A DNA stretch of 64,000 nucleotides, taken from contig CM041294.1 of assembly GCA_023052935.1 (NCBI GenBank), positions 20,546,635 through 20,610,634 of the forward strand. The letters run 5' to 3'. The notes under the pieces are model-generated. The model was not told the origin of the DNA and did not search any database. It saw only the letters and a list, made by a program, of their open reading frames with translations. The DNA comes from Piezodorus guildinii (Eukaryota > Arthropoda > Insecta > Hemiptera > Pentatomidae). Within the stretch, counting starts at the first letter, position 1; the number at the start of each line of letters is the position of its first letter. Below, one piece after another: positions 1 to 9,819 of the stretch. The translations under genes were made by a program, and so were the position numbers.

Positions 1-607
1 ACTTTTTGTAAAATCATTAGCTTTCTAACGATATAATATACATCTACATTACTATTCACAGGTATCTGGTCGAAAAAAATTACCTAAAAATGTATTTTTG
101 CTGTTTTTTCGTTTATCAAATTCGTTCAACTTGTATACTTATCCGTTGTTGTTGATGGTAATACAATGATATGGTTAGTTTTTTGAAACCTACAAAATTA
201 GAGGAACTTTAGGGGAAAATAAATCGGCATTTAAGCCCTATCAAACTATCTCAATCAGAATGAAACCTACATATTTTTAAAGACCATTAAATTTTACATC
301 GATATAGAGAGTTTAATCAAAATCGTTAGAGCCATTTTTGAGAAAATCGTAAAAAGGTGCAAAATGCATGGTATAAAGTGGCTCATCTGGTCAGCCGATT
401 TTAATGAAAAAGATTCTGTTACATCTCGGGCGTATAGTTGTCTTAAATATGAAAGTTTTCGCCTGGGAGTTACCAAACCCCCACCTCTTAGCAGGACTTA
501 GTCATCATGACCTAAGGGACACTTCAAACGTTTATTTCTGGCGAATACTCGAATTCTATTATTTTCACAATCACAATACATTCCTAAATTATACATTTCA
601 AATATAG
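1..607 (+). repeat. N1 repeat, copy A (5' end cut by window edge)
   Basis: This is non-coding dispersed repeat sequence in the forward orientation, as I define it for the N1 family. It shares ordered blocks with the better copies at 34554-35395, 43888-44751 and 53862-54731: the 'agctttctaacg' block near 20, 'taagccctatc' near 234, 'acatcgatata' near 296, 'aggtgcaaaatgcatggta' near 355, and 'cacaatcacaataca' near 570. It is clearly more diverged than those copies. The N1 end block (TA run, then 'agtaagtaaaagtaaaaa') reappears at about 1066-1100 after an inserted Jockey-C fragment, so this copy was probably split by that LINE. No protein is encoded. Confidence 0.75.
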
Positions 608-1062
608 GTAATACTTAGGCCTATTTGGACATATGGAATTGAACTATGGGGATCCACCAAGACATCAAATTCCTTTCGCATTCAATCCTTGATATCCAGA
701 ATCCTCCGAAAGATCCTAAATGCCCCTTACTTTGTCACCAATAAAATAATCCACAAAGATCTGAATATCCCATTAGTTGCAGACTCAGCCCGAATTAGAT
801 ATACTTCCTTTCACTCCAAATTACCACTCCACCCAAACCCACTTGTCCGCAATATCTCATCTCCTTCTATTCCTGATCATCCTCCGAGGTGGCTGAAACG
901 ACGATGGCCTCGAAACCTCCTTGTCTGAAAAACCTTTGAAGTGCTACCAATGGTTAGATTCTTCTCACGCCTATCATGTCCATATCTCATGTGTGAACAG
1001 TCACATTTACTTGATGTATTTTTTGTGTTAATACAGTTGTAAATATCTCTATAATAAATAAA
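608..1062 (+). pseudogene. Jockey-C ORF2 3' end, 5'-truncated LINE copy
   Basis: Positions 608-928 stay in one reading frame and translate to the last ~107 residues of a Jockey-type reverse transcriptase: the 'RPIWTYGIELWGSTK' thumb motif, 'QSL.SRILRKILNAPYFV', 'DLNIPLV', and the terminal 'RWLKRRWPRNLLV' stop. The same residues occur in the longer Jockey-C copy at 17683-18819 on the other strand. After the stop come a ~120-bp 3' UTR, the tail 'ataaataaaaaaaaaa', and then a short TA run. The copy is dead by truncation: endonuclease, palm and fingers are missing. It sits within N1 copy A. Confidence 0.85.
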
Positions 1063-1099
1063 AAAAAAAATATATATATATAAGTAAGTAAAAGTAAAA

Positions 1100-1869
1100 A
1101 CAGTTTTATGACCGAAGAACTTTTAGTTTTACGACTACATATGTAATTGTTTAAAAATATACAAACCTAATACACGTTTGGATATTGGAATATAAAAACT
1201 TTGCAAGTGTAAACTGGAGAATGGACTTTTTGCTGAGCTCTCGCCGTATAGAGAAGAGATGGTAATCCCCTAACTCGACTATATACCTAGTTCACCCTTC
1301 TCAGGTAAAGTGTATATGAATGAAACTGGTTTTGTAAAAAGTTACGTATACGTTGAGCCGCTTTCTGCAGTCAGGCGGGAGGTTTTAGGCTGATTGCTTC
1401 CAAAAGTTATATTAGAAAATGTCTTCTGCTCCTTCAATATCCCTCCAAAAATTTTAGTGAAATTGAATGTAGTGCGATTGAATTTACAAAATTTACTTTG
1501 TATGCTATATCTAGAGCTATTAATGGATAGTTCCTCCTTATCAGTGTCAAGTCATCACATAATATTTCTATCCCATTTACCTGATGAAGTTTAGTTGAGA
1601 AGTTGTTTGGGGGTGCAACAATTCAGTTAGGTGAAGTTAATTTGGATTACTAATTCAATTTAATCATTTATTAATTTTATTTGAATTATTGATTAATTCA
1701 ATTGAAATTAATTAATTGATTTAATTGAACTTCGTTGCAGTTCACTCAAGTCTTTCTAAGGCTGCATCCTCAAACTACATCTCCTTATATTCTATCTAAA
1801 ATCAACTATTCCTCTATATTTATCTAATATAGTTGTGAATTACTTTAAATAATTCAATAGAGCTTCTCA

Positions 1870-1920
<51 letters not shown>

Positions 1921-2014
1921 CCGGTAAACACAAGTGACATATAATGAATATGGTTGCTTATTTACAAATTATGTACTAAACAAACCTATAAACACTGGCT
2001 TGTTTCTATAAAAA
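1100..2014. other. AT-rich DNA with a (TA)n tract; no gene seen
   Basis: No coding signal, RNA gene or recognised repeat was found apart from a (TA)n microsatellite at 1872-1917 and an AT-only stretch rich in 'aattaatt' at about 1620-1730. The 66-residue ORF at 1394-1594 has no recognisable domain and is probably chance. Confidence 0.5.
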
Positions 2015-2915
2015 TCTGGGGCGCTCAACACACGACTTTCACTTACCTCCGTTGATGTAGTTAATCTACGACAATCTTTTTTTTTTTTTTTCTTTTTTTT
2101 TTTATTTATTTAACGTCCCTTTATGCTGCTTTAACTTTAGCATTCCAACTGTATACCATGCATCTATATTACTATTTTTATTAATTTTATTGTTTTTTAC
2201 AACTGTATATGCAAATACAATAAGTAAAATGGCTGAATTACAATAACAGGCATAAATAGACATTTAAAGAATCTACCCAGTGGTAGTACTTCAAAGTTTA
2301 TTCTATGAGCAGGTCTCGAAGCTACCGTTTTTTCTGGCGCCTCGGAGGATTACCGGGAATAGATGTAGATGAGAATACTATTTTTAAGTGTAAAAAACAC
2401 AAAAATTCCTATATAAAATATGTTTGCTCTTTTCAAACTATGTATTAATACATTTTTCCAAAATGATGATATGCTTATTTTTATAAAATTTACAAAATTG
2501 AAGGTACTTAAGATTAAGAAAATTTAAAATATCGGCATCTACCCCTTTCAGGCTGTTTAAATCAGAATGATCACCCTCATCAAATAAAACTTAATTAAAT
2601 TTTACATCGATATAGCGAGTTTAATCAAAATCGTTATGGCCGTGTATGAAAAAATCGTTTAAAGGTGCAAAATGCATGGTATAAAGTAGCTCTTGCTAAT
2701 TTTGATAAAAATAAGTTGCTGTAACATTTTAGGCGTATAGTTGTCTCAAATATGAAATTTAAGTTTCGTACGACTTATCGTTTTCGTCCAAGATTTACCA
2801 CATACTTTGCGCGACTTGGTCATATTAATTTTGGTTTCTCTAAAACGTGTATTTCCAGTAAATACTGGAATTTGAACATTTTCATAACCGCAATACTTTC
2901 TCTTACTTTATTTAT
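2015..2915 (+). repeat. N1 repeat, copy B (interrupted)
   Basis: It begins with the N1 5' terminus 'tctggggcgctcaacacacg' followed by 'actttcacttacctc'. An internal block (about 2128-2175) matches the N1 'ctttagc.ttccaac.gtata' region. It resumes after an inserted 195-bp Jockey-C fragment and continues through 'aggtgcaaaatgcatggta' near 2665 to 'cgcaatactttctcttac' at about 2888-2905. Much of the 5' half (about 2063-2127) is lost or replaced by a poly-T tract. Confidence 0.75.
2181..2375 (-). mobile_element. Short 5'-truncated Jockey-C insertion with 11-bp target duplication
   Basis: On the minus strand this 195-bp piece is the 3' tip of Jockey-C: the residues before the ORF2 stop, the conserved 'acccagtggtagta' UTR block and the 'ttacaactgtat' near-terminal block. 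It is flanked by the direct repeat 'tactattttta' at 2170-2180 and 2376-2386. Removing one copy restores a continuous N1 repeat, which confirms target-primed insertion into N1 copy B. Confidence 0.8.
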
Positions 2916-3146
2916 TTACATGCTACAGTTTGGTTATATTCATTTGTAAATGTTGGAGTAAAATAGTAAGATAGTCAATGTAATTTATTTATAGTCCCCT
3001 TCTTATGCCAATCGGCTCATAATTTTAAACTTTAATAATGGTTTGTTGTTAATGTTTTATTGTTTTAGAAAATTTCAAGTTAAAAGTTAGTTCTTGGTTA
3101 GTAGTATATTGTTCATAATGTGTTGTTAAATAGTTAATTTATTGTT
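2916..3146. other. AT-rich spacer, nothing recognised
   Basis: No coding, RNA or repeat signal that I can support. Confidence 0.4.
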
Positions 3147-3502
3147 AATAACGACAGCTCCTTGGTACGTAAACAACAGAACCCTACATACGGGCTTACA
3201 ACAACCAACAGTTGACCAACATATACGAACACTCTATACTCGTTTTCACAGTAAACTAAACGGACACGCAATAGACTGATTAACGAAATGTCAGTAGCTA
3301 AAATGCCAGTAAGAAGAAGCCTAAAAAAAAGCTGGATGAGAGACCTCCTTTAATAAATGAAAGCCAAGGAAGGGGTGCTGTGCTGCTGGGTACATTACTT
3401 CCCCAAGCCTACCATGCCCTGATCTCAATTCGCACAGCACATTTGCTGATTGTCAGATACATTCTGACAGGCATGAATATAGATATGAAGAGAAAAAAAA
3501 AT
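3147..3502 (+). pseudogene. Jockey-D LINE 3' end fragment
   Basis: The fragment is nearly collinear with 36462-36805 and, reversed, with 31005-31345. It starts at codons for 'TAPWYVNNRTLHT', the Jockey RT thumb, and runs through the frameshifted ORF2 end and a 3' UTR ending in 'gaagagaaaaaaaaatg'. There is a stop or frame break within 100 bp. It is a dead, 5'-truncated copy. Confidence 0.75.
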
Positions 3503-3712
3503 GTTAATTGCTAGGTATTGACGTGTTTTTTATTGATAGCGGTTGATTGTTATGAATGAGTTTGTTTTAGTATTTCTGACGAGATATTTAGTACCTTGTG
3601 ATTAAAATAGTGATAATAGCACTTATGTTAGATGTTTAAAAATGTTTTGTATTGTTCTTTTCTAGTTTGTCAAAAATATTTGTTCTCTCTAACCGAATGT
3701 TTTTCTTTCCAG

Positions 3713-3838
3713 TGGAATTCTGGGTCCTGGCCTTAGATCATGACTTGAGGATGGCTGGAGACGTGACTGGGAGTGTGTACTTGAAGGACCCGTCGGGGAC
3801 TAAGGTGGCCATTTGGGAAGAAGTGCCGTTGGACGAAG
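3713..3838 (+). CDS. Exon of an alpha-2-macroglobulin/TEP/CD109-family protein (MG2-like domain)
   Basis: A polypyrimidine tract and AG at 3711-3712 precede the exon; GAAG|GTATGG follows (donor at 3839-3840). The 126-nt exon encodes 'EFWVLALDHDLRMAG..' then 'GSVYLKDPSGTKVAIWEEV'. In the macroglobulin/thioester family the MG2 strand pattern is V.D..G..V..W..v.l..G, and this matches. The exon ends after the first base of a Gly codon (phase 1), completed exactly by the exon at 23314, giving 'LDEG-VKGFQMTLSEEARTGAW', the next MG2 strands. Such proteins are secreted or GPI-anchored protease traps or opsonins; which subtype this is cannot be told from two exons. No thioester motif is in view. Codon use and composition are much less AT-rich than the surrounding DNA, as expected of a constrained exon. 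Confidence 0.85.
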
Positions 3839-3939
3839 GTATGGCGTAATTTTATTAATAATTAAACCAATTATTAATTTACTGTAACATTATATCTAAA
3901 TAAATCACACATTCATTAAAAAAAATAGTGCTGAACTAC

Positions 3940-4767
3940 TACTTGTTTTAAAATTTATTTATTGAAATTTACAACTGTAATTTTTATTACAAGTAAATAT
4001 ACTAAAAGAAAAATCACATGAGACAGAACTGTAGAGGAGCAACCCAATGGAAGCACTCCAATAACTATTTTAAACAAGAAGGCCTCGATGCCATCTTCTT
4101 TTCAAACGTCTAGGAGGATTATCAGGAATAGAAGAGGAAGAAAGGTTTGAAACTAGTGGAATAGAGTGGGAATGGAGTTTGTCATGGAAGGATTGATATC
4201 TAGTTCGGGCAAAATCAGTAACATATGGAACATTAAGGTCTTTATGGATGATTTTATTTGTGATAAGTAAGAAGCGTTGAGGATTTTGTATTGTAAGGAT
4301 TGGATACGGGAAGAATTCGATGGTTTAGTAGAGTCTCAAAGCTCAACTCCGTCAAGTCCATATAGGCCTTATGATGGTCATGTAGATGAACCTTTTGTAG
4401 TTAAGTGGAAGGTTTCAGCGTCTGTCTAGTAAGTGTTGAAGTAATCGAAAGCGACGAGCAGTTTCTTGTCGTTTCAGTCTTGTGTGTGGATTCCATGTGA
4501 GACGTTTGCCAAGGAGCAGTCCTAGGTAGCGGATCTGTTCAACAGGGAGAAGTGGAATGTTATGAAAGGATACTGTGGGACAGGATGTCACTGGTTTACG
4601 ACGAAGGGTAAAGTGTATTTAGTGGGATTTGTTGGAATTTATTTTAATTCTCCAATTCTGACACCATATCTCAAGGTCTCTGATGTGGGATTAAAGGGTT
4701 TGAGAGGCAACAGTTGGATCGTTATTGACTGATAACACGCAAGGGTCATCACCATAAGTGGAACTAC
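3940..4767 (-). pseudogene. Degenerate Jockey-C LINE relic (RT C-terminal part plus 3' UTR)
   Basis: On the minus strand the sequence follows the Jockey-C copy at 17560-18400 block by block: the 3' terminus 'ttgaaatttacaactg', the terminal basic motif next to the stop, the thumb, and up to the catalytic-box region near 4740-4767 ('gggtcatcaccata', matching 'gtgtcatcagcatag' of the YADD box). Many substitutions and indels break the frame, so no long ORF remains. It sits in the first visible intron of the macroglobulin gene. Confidence 0.75.
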
Positions 4768-4844
4768 TACTAAATACGCAGTAATTTAAAAATACATCTT
4801 TAGCCCATTTATTATTGCATCGTTATGCTCGACTCAGGAACACG

Positions 4845-5410
4845 GTTGAGCCTGCTAATTTGATCCGCTGGCCTTCTTTTCCTTCCGAAATCTCTTTATC
4901 CTCTTGCTGACCTCCTTTTTTCATTCTTCAGTCCAAGCTTGAGTGGTACTGGTGTTGGGTTTTTCTTTAAATTGGTGATTGTTGATTAGGGTTCTGAATT
5001 CACATCTGTCCCGTACAGTGTCTTCTGAGATGTTGATTTCCTGGATATCTTTTTTTATTATATGAAGACAGCTATTTGGTTTTTAATGAGACGGGTAGGT
5101 TAAGGATTTTTTTTCATTTAATCTATCACTGTGCATTCTGATAATTTGCCCGTAAAATTTCAATCGTCTTTTCCGAAAGGTATGAGAGATTTTTTCACAC
5201 TGATTATATATTTCTTAGGATTAATATTTTCTCCATATTCTCTCTTTAAAACTGGGCCAATTTTTTTTTTTTTAACTTCTTAAAATTTTCCTTTCTTGTT
5301 TCTCTATCTCTTTTGATTAAAGATCTGCCTCCAATAATTAAGGTTTTCGAAGCATATAACGCTTCTGGTTTGACTACGGTATTATAATATCTTTAGCTCA
5401 ATAATGTATT
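4845..5410 (-). pseudogene. RTE-like LINE reverse-transcriptase C-terminal relic
   Basis: Minus-strand conceptual pieces in shifting frames read 'PEALYASKTL', 'RKENFKK', 'REYGENINPKKYI', 'EINISEDTVRDRCEFRTLI' and 'TSTTQAWTEE'. This order (thumb YASETL-like motif, connection, then '..I.DR..FR.LI...G....TWTEERKK') is the C-terminus of insect endonuclease-reverse transcriptases of RTE-like LINEs. Several frameshifts and stops make it dead. The assignment rests on motif order only. Confidence 0.55.
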
Positions 5411-5482
5411 TATTATTGTACTATATTATTATTATTATTGTTTCTTTTCTTTTTTAATTTTTGTGGAAGTTTTCTTAATTGG

Positions 5483-5782
5483 AACATTCAATAAAGCACC
5501 CACTACCTTCCATTCATCATCCAGTTACTTTATTTCCTAAGTCTTTTAACACCTTTTTTTTATTCCATCTTAGTCACTGTGAGCCAATAGACAAGTAGCA
5601 GTGTGCTATAAGATGTAATCAATAAAGAAAAATGTTGTAGCAAGGATTAAGTTTCAGTCTTGAAAATGGGGAAACAACCCCGAAACGTCGACTAAGATGG
5701 AATAAAAAAAAGGTGTTAAAAGACTTAGGAAATAAAGTAACTGGATGATGAATGGAAGGTAGTGGGTGCTTTATTGAATGTT
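5483..5782. repeat. Perfect 93-bp inverted repeat around a hammerhead-like motif
   Basis: The arms at 5483-5575 and 5690-5782 are identical reverse complements over all 93 bp (compared base by base), separated by 114 bp. The right arm starts at GACTAAGATGG, directly after 'GAAACGTC' (5682-5689). In hammerhead ribozymes the RNA is cut right after that GUC. Penelope-like elements and retrozymes carry minimal hammerheads in their repeats, so this is best read as a remnant of such an element. The arms are recent, since they show no divergence. No RT or GIY-YIG coding is present. Confidence 0.75.
5656..5693 (+). ncRNA. Degenerate minimal hammerhead ribozyme motif
   Basis: Stem I AGTC (5656-5659) pairs with GACT (5690-5693). 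Stem II GGGG (5668-5671) pairs with CCCC (5678-5681) over a 6-nt loop. The 3' core GAAAC (5682-5686) and the cleavage triplet GTC (5687-5689) are intact. The 5' core reads TTGAAAA instead of CTGANGA, so activity is doubtful. Confidence 0.5.
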
Positions 5783-5854
5783 ATTATTATTGTATTTATT
5801 ATAGGTACAGGTGTAAATATCAATAAAATCTTTAAAAAAAAACAAAAAAAAACA

Positions 5855-5990
5855 AAACATCTCAACCCACCCTAACACTTTCCTAACTCTCACATTGCTA
5901 ATGACACTTGCGTGTTATCTGTGGATAATGATCTAATTATTGCTTCTTACACTCTTCAATCCCATATCAGAGACCTTAACATTTTCAGAA
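5855..5990 (+). pseudogene. Jockey-C RT fragment (catalytic box region)
   Basis: The + strand translates, with frame changes, to 'ANDTCVLSVDND', 'ASYTLQSHIRDLN', collinear with 'ADDTCVLSVDND..ASHTLQSHIRDLE' of the Jockey-C copy at 17683-18819. The fragment is 130 bp long, truncated on both sides. Confidence 0.75.
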
Positions 5991-6799
5991 TCGGGGAATA
6001 CTGAGTGCCCCAACTGGGGATTTGTTTATGTTTTTAATAATTCAAAAAATTTCATTTTATGGTTAATTGCATCTTTCGTTCTTTTTAGGAAAGTAGGAAC
6101 AGTATAACCCACGTCCTCACTTACAGGTTAAATTCACAAAATAATTCGAAATTCGGGACTTATTTACAATATATGGAAGTAAATGAGCTTGGGGAGAATA
6201 GATAATAACAGTATAATACCAAATATAGAAGAAATATGTCCGGATAAGAGGAAATAATTGAATTTTTTTAAGAGAATAATTATTGAAAGAGCAACACTAC
6301 TTCACAGACTAGCTTATATACAGAAAACATGATAATAAAGCAGAATATATGTAGGGATTAACAGTATATGCTTTTGTTCTTTAGTGATTCGTTAGAATCA
6401 AGCAACTTCCGTTTACAGTTCATTATTCAGTAACTGATTGGACTATGAGGCGGGAAATATCCAGTAACGCATAGACGGCAGTAAAAGCAAACAACAATTA
6501 AGCAGAACGATTTAAGTCCAACACGCCCAACTGCTGATTAGTTTGATCGCACCAAGCTTTGACATTATTCCCTCAGGGAATCAGAGATAGCGAACATACC
6601 ATTCCAACACGTAGGCGCTGCATACGTGAGATATTTACCAGTTCATCTTGAATTCCCAGAGCGTTATCATCAATCACGGTGGCTTTGGTCACTCATTTCG
6701 GGAATGAATACTGCGTTGTTAGCTTTATCAGCATAAAATGGTTAACCTATAAGATATTTGAGAATAGCGGTAATATATTGCGAAGAGAAAATTCAACTA
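5991..6799. other. Intronic DNA, nothing recognised
   Basis: It is moderately AT-rich with no supportable gene or repeat. 6380-6660 has a slightly higher GC content but no motif I can name. Confidence 0.4.
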
Positions 6800-6951
6800 C
6801 AGTAAACCTTCTTTTTACCGAACACGGTTATAACGAACACCCGTTTATAACGAACTATCGTTGCAGTCCCTTGAAAAATTAATAGAAACTATGCTTTCTC
6901 CTCGTTTATAACGAAATATTCTTTCATAACGAACTAAAAAACTACTTTTGT

Positions 6952-6964
6952 AGACCTCAGAATT
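6952..6964. repeat. Target-site duplication of Jockey-A (left)
   Basis: 'agacctcagaatt' here is repeated at 16177-16189. Excising 6965-16189 restores continuous Tigger sequence. Confidence 0.85.
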
Positions 6965-7119
6965 TTTTTTTTTTTTTTTCTAATGATTTTATTTGCACCT
7001 GTAAAATGTTTACAATAAGCAAATGGGATTTTATAAACAAGGAGACATGGCATGGTTAGGCATGAGGGAGACAGCACCCAGTGGTGCATCCTCCTGACAT
7101 TCAAACAGGATCTATTATT

Positions 7120-9819
7120 TTAGGCTAGGAGGTCCCTCATCCAACTCCTTTTCAGTCTTCGCCGAGTTATGTCAGGGATGTCAGTTGTAGCCATATTTTG
7201 AACAAATTGGTTAGTGTGTCCATGTAGTTTGTCGTAAAATCTTTTGTACGACATTCGAATGTGGTTTGTTGCAGTCGGAATGCGTAAGTCGGTATGAAGA
7301 GTATCGTTTGAAACATAAGGTGGTGAGTTCGTTGTCAGTCTTAAAAATTTGGATTGAAAGGTTTGTATTTTTTGAATGTGTGTCTTTTTAGCAGGTCCGT
7401 AAATTTGGCATGCGTAAGTCCATATAGGTTTTAATAAATAAGTATATACGTTAAGCTTCTGTCTTATGCGTAATTTAGAGTGTTTATGTAGTATCGAGTA
7501 TAATAATCTGAGTCGAAAGTTTAAAGTTTTGCGTTTTGTTTTGACGTGTGGGCCCCATGTCAATCTTTTGTCAAAGATTAGTCCCAAGTACGTTACTGTA
7601 TTTGTTTGTGGTATCTGGTGGTTGTCTATATAAACTGGAGGGCAGGTTCCGTGTCTTAAAGTAAATGTAACATGTTGTGACTTGTCATGGTTAATTTTTA
7701 ATTTCCATTTCTTACACCAGTTTTGTACATTGTCCAAGTGGTGTTGTAATGTCATACTGGTCTGTATTGGGTCTGTGTTTCTCGTAATAATAGCAGTGTC
7801 GTCGACATATGTCGCAGTTTGGATGTTTTGGTCTGTTGGTAAGTCATAAGTGTATATAAGGTAGAGAAGTGGGGCCAGGATAGGGCCTTGGGGAACACCT
7901 GCACAGATTGGTTTTATTGATGAGGTCTCTGAACCCTGTCGGACAGAGAAGAAACGGTCATGAAGAAAAGACTGTAGAACTAAATAATATGTGCAAGGAA
8001 GAATAGGTTTCAGTTTAAAAAGAAGCCCCTGGTGCCACACCCTATCAAAAGCCTGAGTAACATCCAAAAATGCCCCAGATACGTATTGTTTTAGTTCTAG
8101 AGCAGTAGAAATAAAGTCAGTAACTCTGTGTAGCTGTTGTGTTGTGGAATGAGAAGATCGAAATCCAAATTGGTGATCTGGTAATATGTCTTGATCTGTC
8201 AGTATGTTAATAATGCGTTCGTGCAGGAGTTTTTCAAATATTTTAGAACATACCGGAAGAAGGCTAATAGGTCTGTAAGAGTCAGGTCTATGTTTGTCCT
8301 TGTTGGGTTTGTGTACCATTAAAATTGTAGAATATTTCCATTGAATAGGGAATTTAGTTGTCCTAAGTATAGCGTTGTACAGTGTTGTAAGAAAGACTAA
8401 AGCTTTTCTGGGGATTTTTCGAAGTACCTCAGCAGTGATAAGGTCATCACCAGGAGTCTTCCTTTTTGGCATTTTCATAATCTGTCTAGATACTTCGGAA
8501 GGAGTAAAGGATTTTGGCGGAAGAGACATAGGAAGAGGGGAGTCTAAGAATTTCTGCACATAATTTTCGTGTTGTATGTCTGTTAAGTCTATGTGAGGAT
8601 GAAAAACAGTTGAAAGGTGGTCAGAAAAAAGTGCGGATTTCTCTCTGTCCGACACGGCCCAGGAACCATCGTCTTTTCTCAATGGGACAGATACTTCGTG
8701 ATGCTTTAGAAGTCGCTTAGTATGTCGCCAAAGGCTGTTGTCATCCGTCGTCAAGTTTTCCAGATAGATGTCAAAATTAGTTTGTTTAAATTTCCGTATT
8801 TCTCTTTTTAGTTCGTTGTTAAGTTTATTAAAAAGTCGTCTGTCAGAAGGAAGTCTGTTGGTCTGCCATAGTTTTCTTGTCCGTCTTTTGGCTCTGATTA
8901 GGTCTCTGATATATTGAGGGTAGGACGGCGAGCTTACTGTTTGCCTTATTTTTGTCTCTTGTGAGGACCAAGCAGCTTCTTGAATAGTTGTCGTAAAGAG
9001 TTCAACCGCTTCTTCCAAATCCTTTTCGGTTTTCAATGCTTTAGGAACGGTCAGCTGGGCATTAATTCGTTCAGAAAAAAGGTCCCAATTGATGATGCCA
9101 TATGTAAGCGATGGTTTTTTTTCCACAAAGGATTTTTCTACCCCCAACATCAAGTTCACCGGTAAATGATCAGAGCCAAGGTCTGTTTCAGTTGTAATTG
9201 TAATAGGTAGAGACAAGTCTTTGGCTATGAAAAAGTCCAGTACATCAGGTTTTTTGTATTGAGAATTCGGTAAGTAAGTTGGTCTGTCGGGGGCAAATAC
9301 CGTTAATGATAGCTGGGTAACAGCAGACTTGAGTCTCCTGCCCCTTGGTGTGCATAATCGTGAACCCCAGTATTGGTGTTTCGCGTTGAAGTCGCCTCCT
9401 GCAAGGAATGTTCTACCAAATGATTTAAATAGTTTAATAAACATTTGTTCAGTAATGCTGTATTTAGGGGGACAGTAAATGGAAGCAAGTGTTATAGTTT
9501 TGTATTTGGTCTGTATTTGTGTTCCTGTTATTTGTATCTGAGCCGTCGAATCTACGTGTATAGGGTTATGTTTAAGGTTAGATTTTATTAATATAGCTGT
9601 TCCTCCATGAGAAGTATTATCGGGGTGGTCTGTTCTGTATAAAGTATAATTTGGTATATAAAATTTGTTACGTGATGTGAGATGTGTTTCCGTCAGAAGT
9701 ACAATGTCAATACGTTTTTGATGAACATAAAGTTCCAGTTCAGTTTTATGTCGAAGTATTCCGTTTGCGTTCCAAAGAAGGATTGACAGGGAGCCAACAG
9801 TCAGAGAACTAATGTCCAT
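7120..9819 (-). CDS. Jockey-A ORF2: endonuclease/reverse transcriptase, 899 aa, intact
   Basis: The apurinic-type endonuclease occupies residues ~10-225, with 'LLWNANG' (N18), 'LLTETHL' (E44), 'GGDFNAK' (D143, N145) and 'GSDHLP' (D217, H218). The reverse transcriptase lies at ~480-760: 'SYRPISLLPVCSKIFEKLL', 'HQFGFRSSHST', 'AFLDVTQAFDRVW' (583-595), 'AGVPQGPILAPLLY' (640-653) and the catalytic box 'TYVDDTA' (YVDD, 671-674) where YADD/FADD is usual. The protein ends in a basic 'RRRLKRSWMRDLLA', which is shared by all Jockey copies in the window. There is no RNase H domain, as expected for Jockey. It nicks the target and copies its own RNA (target-primed reverse transcription). The start codon overlaps the ORF1 stop by 11 bp, suggesting termination-reinitiation. 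The length is that of a complete Jockey ORF2, with no frameshift. Confidence 0.92.
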   Translation of the reverse strand: MDISSLTVGSLSILLWNANGILRHKTELELYVHQKRIDIVLLTETHLTSRNKFYIPNYTLYRTDHPDNTSHGGTAILIKSNLKHNPIHVDSTAQIQITGTQIQTKYKTITLASIYCPPKYSITEQMFIKLFKSFGRTFLAGGDFNAKHQYWGSRLCTPRGRRLKSAVTQLSLTVFAPDRPTYLPNSQYKKPDVLDFFIAKDLSLPITITTETDLGSDHLPVNLMLGVEKSFVEKKPSLTYGIINWDLFSERINAQLTVPKALKTEKDLEEAVELFTTTIQEAAWSSQETKIRQTVSSPSYPQYIRDLIRAKRRTRKLWQTNRLPSDRRLFNKLNNELKREIRKFKQTNFDIYLENLTTDDNSLWRHTKRLLKHHEVSVPLRKDDGSWAVSDREKSALFSDHLSTVFHPHIDLTDIQHENYVQKFLDSPLPMSLPPKSFTPSEVSRQIMKMPKRKTPGDDLITAEVLRKIPRKALVFLTTLYNAILRTTKFPIQWKYSTILMVHKPNKDKHRPDSYRPISLLPVCSKIFEKLLHERIINILTDQDILPDHQFGFRSSHSTTQQLHRVTDFISTALELKQYVSGAFLDVTQAFDRVWHQGLLFKLKPILPCTYYLVLQSFLHDRFFSVRQGSETSSIKPICAGVPQGPILAPLLYLIYTYDLPTDQNIQTATYVDDTAIITRNTDPIQTSMTLQHHLDNVQNWCKKWKLKINHDKSQHVTFTLRHGTCPPVYIDNHQIPQTNTVTYLGLIFDKRLTWGPHVKTKRKTLNFRLRLLYSILHKHSKLRIRQKLNVYTYLLKPIWTYACQIYGPAKKTHIQKIQTFQSKFLRLTTNSPPYVSNDTLHTDLRIPTATNHIRMSYKRFYDKLHGHTNQFVQNMATTDIPDITRRRLKRSWMRDLLA

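Noticed and set aside
1872..1917. CRISPR-like or regulatory repeat array
   Set aside because: Simple (TA)n only; no spaced repeats anywhere in the window form a CRISPR array, and the genome is eukaryotic.
6006..6022. 'tgccccaactgggga' as an LTR primer-binding site
   Set aside because: No LTR-like sequence lies upstream (a Jockey fragment does) and no coding sequence follows.
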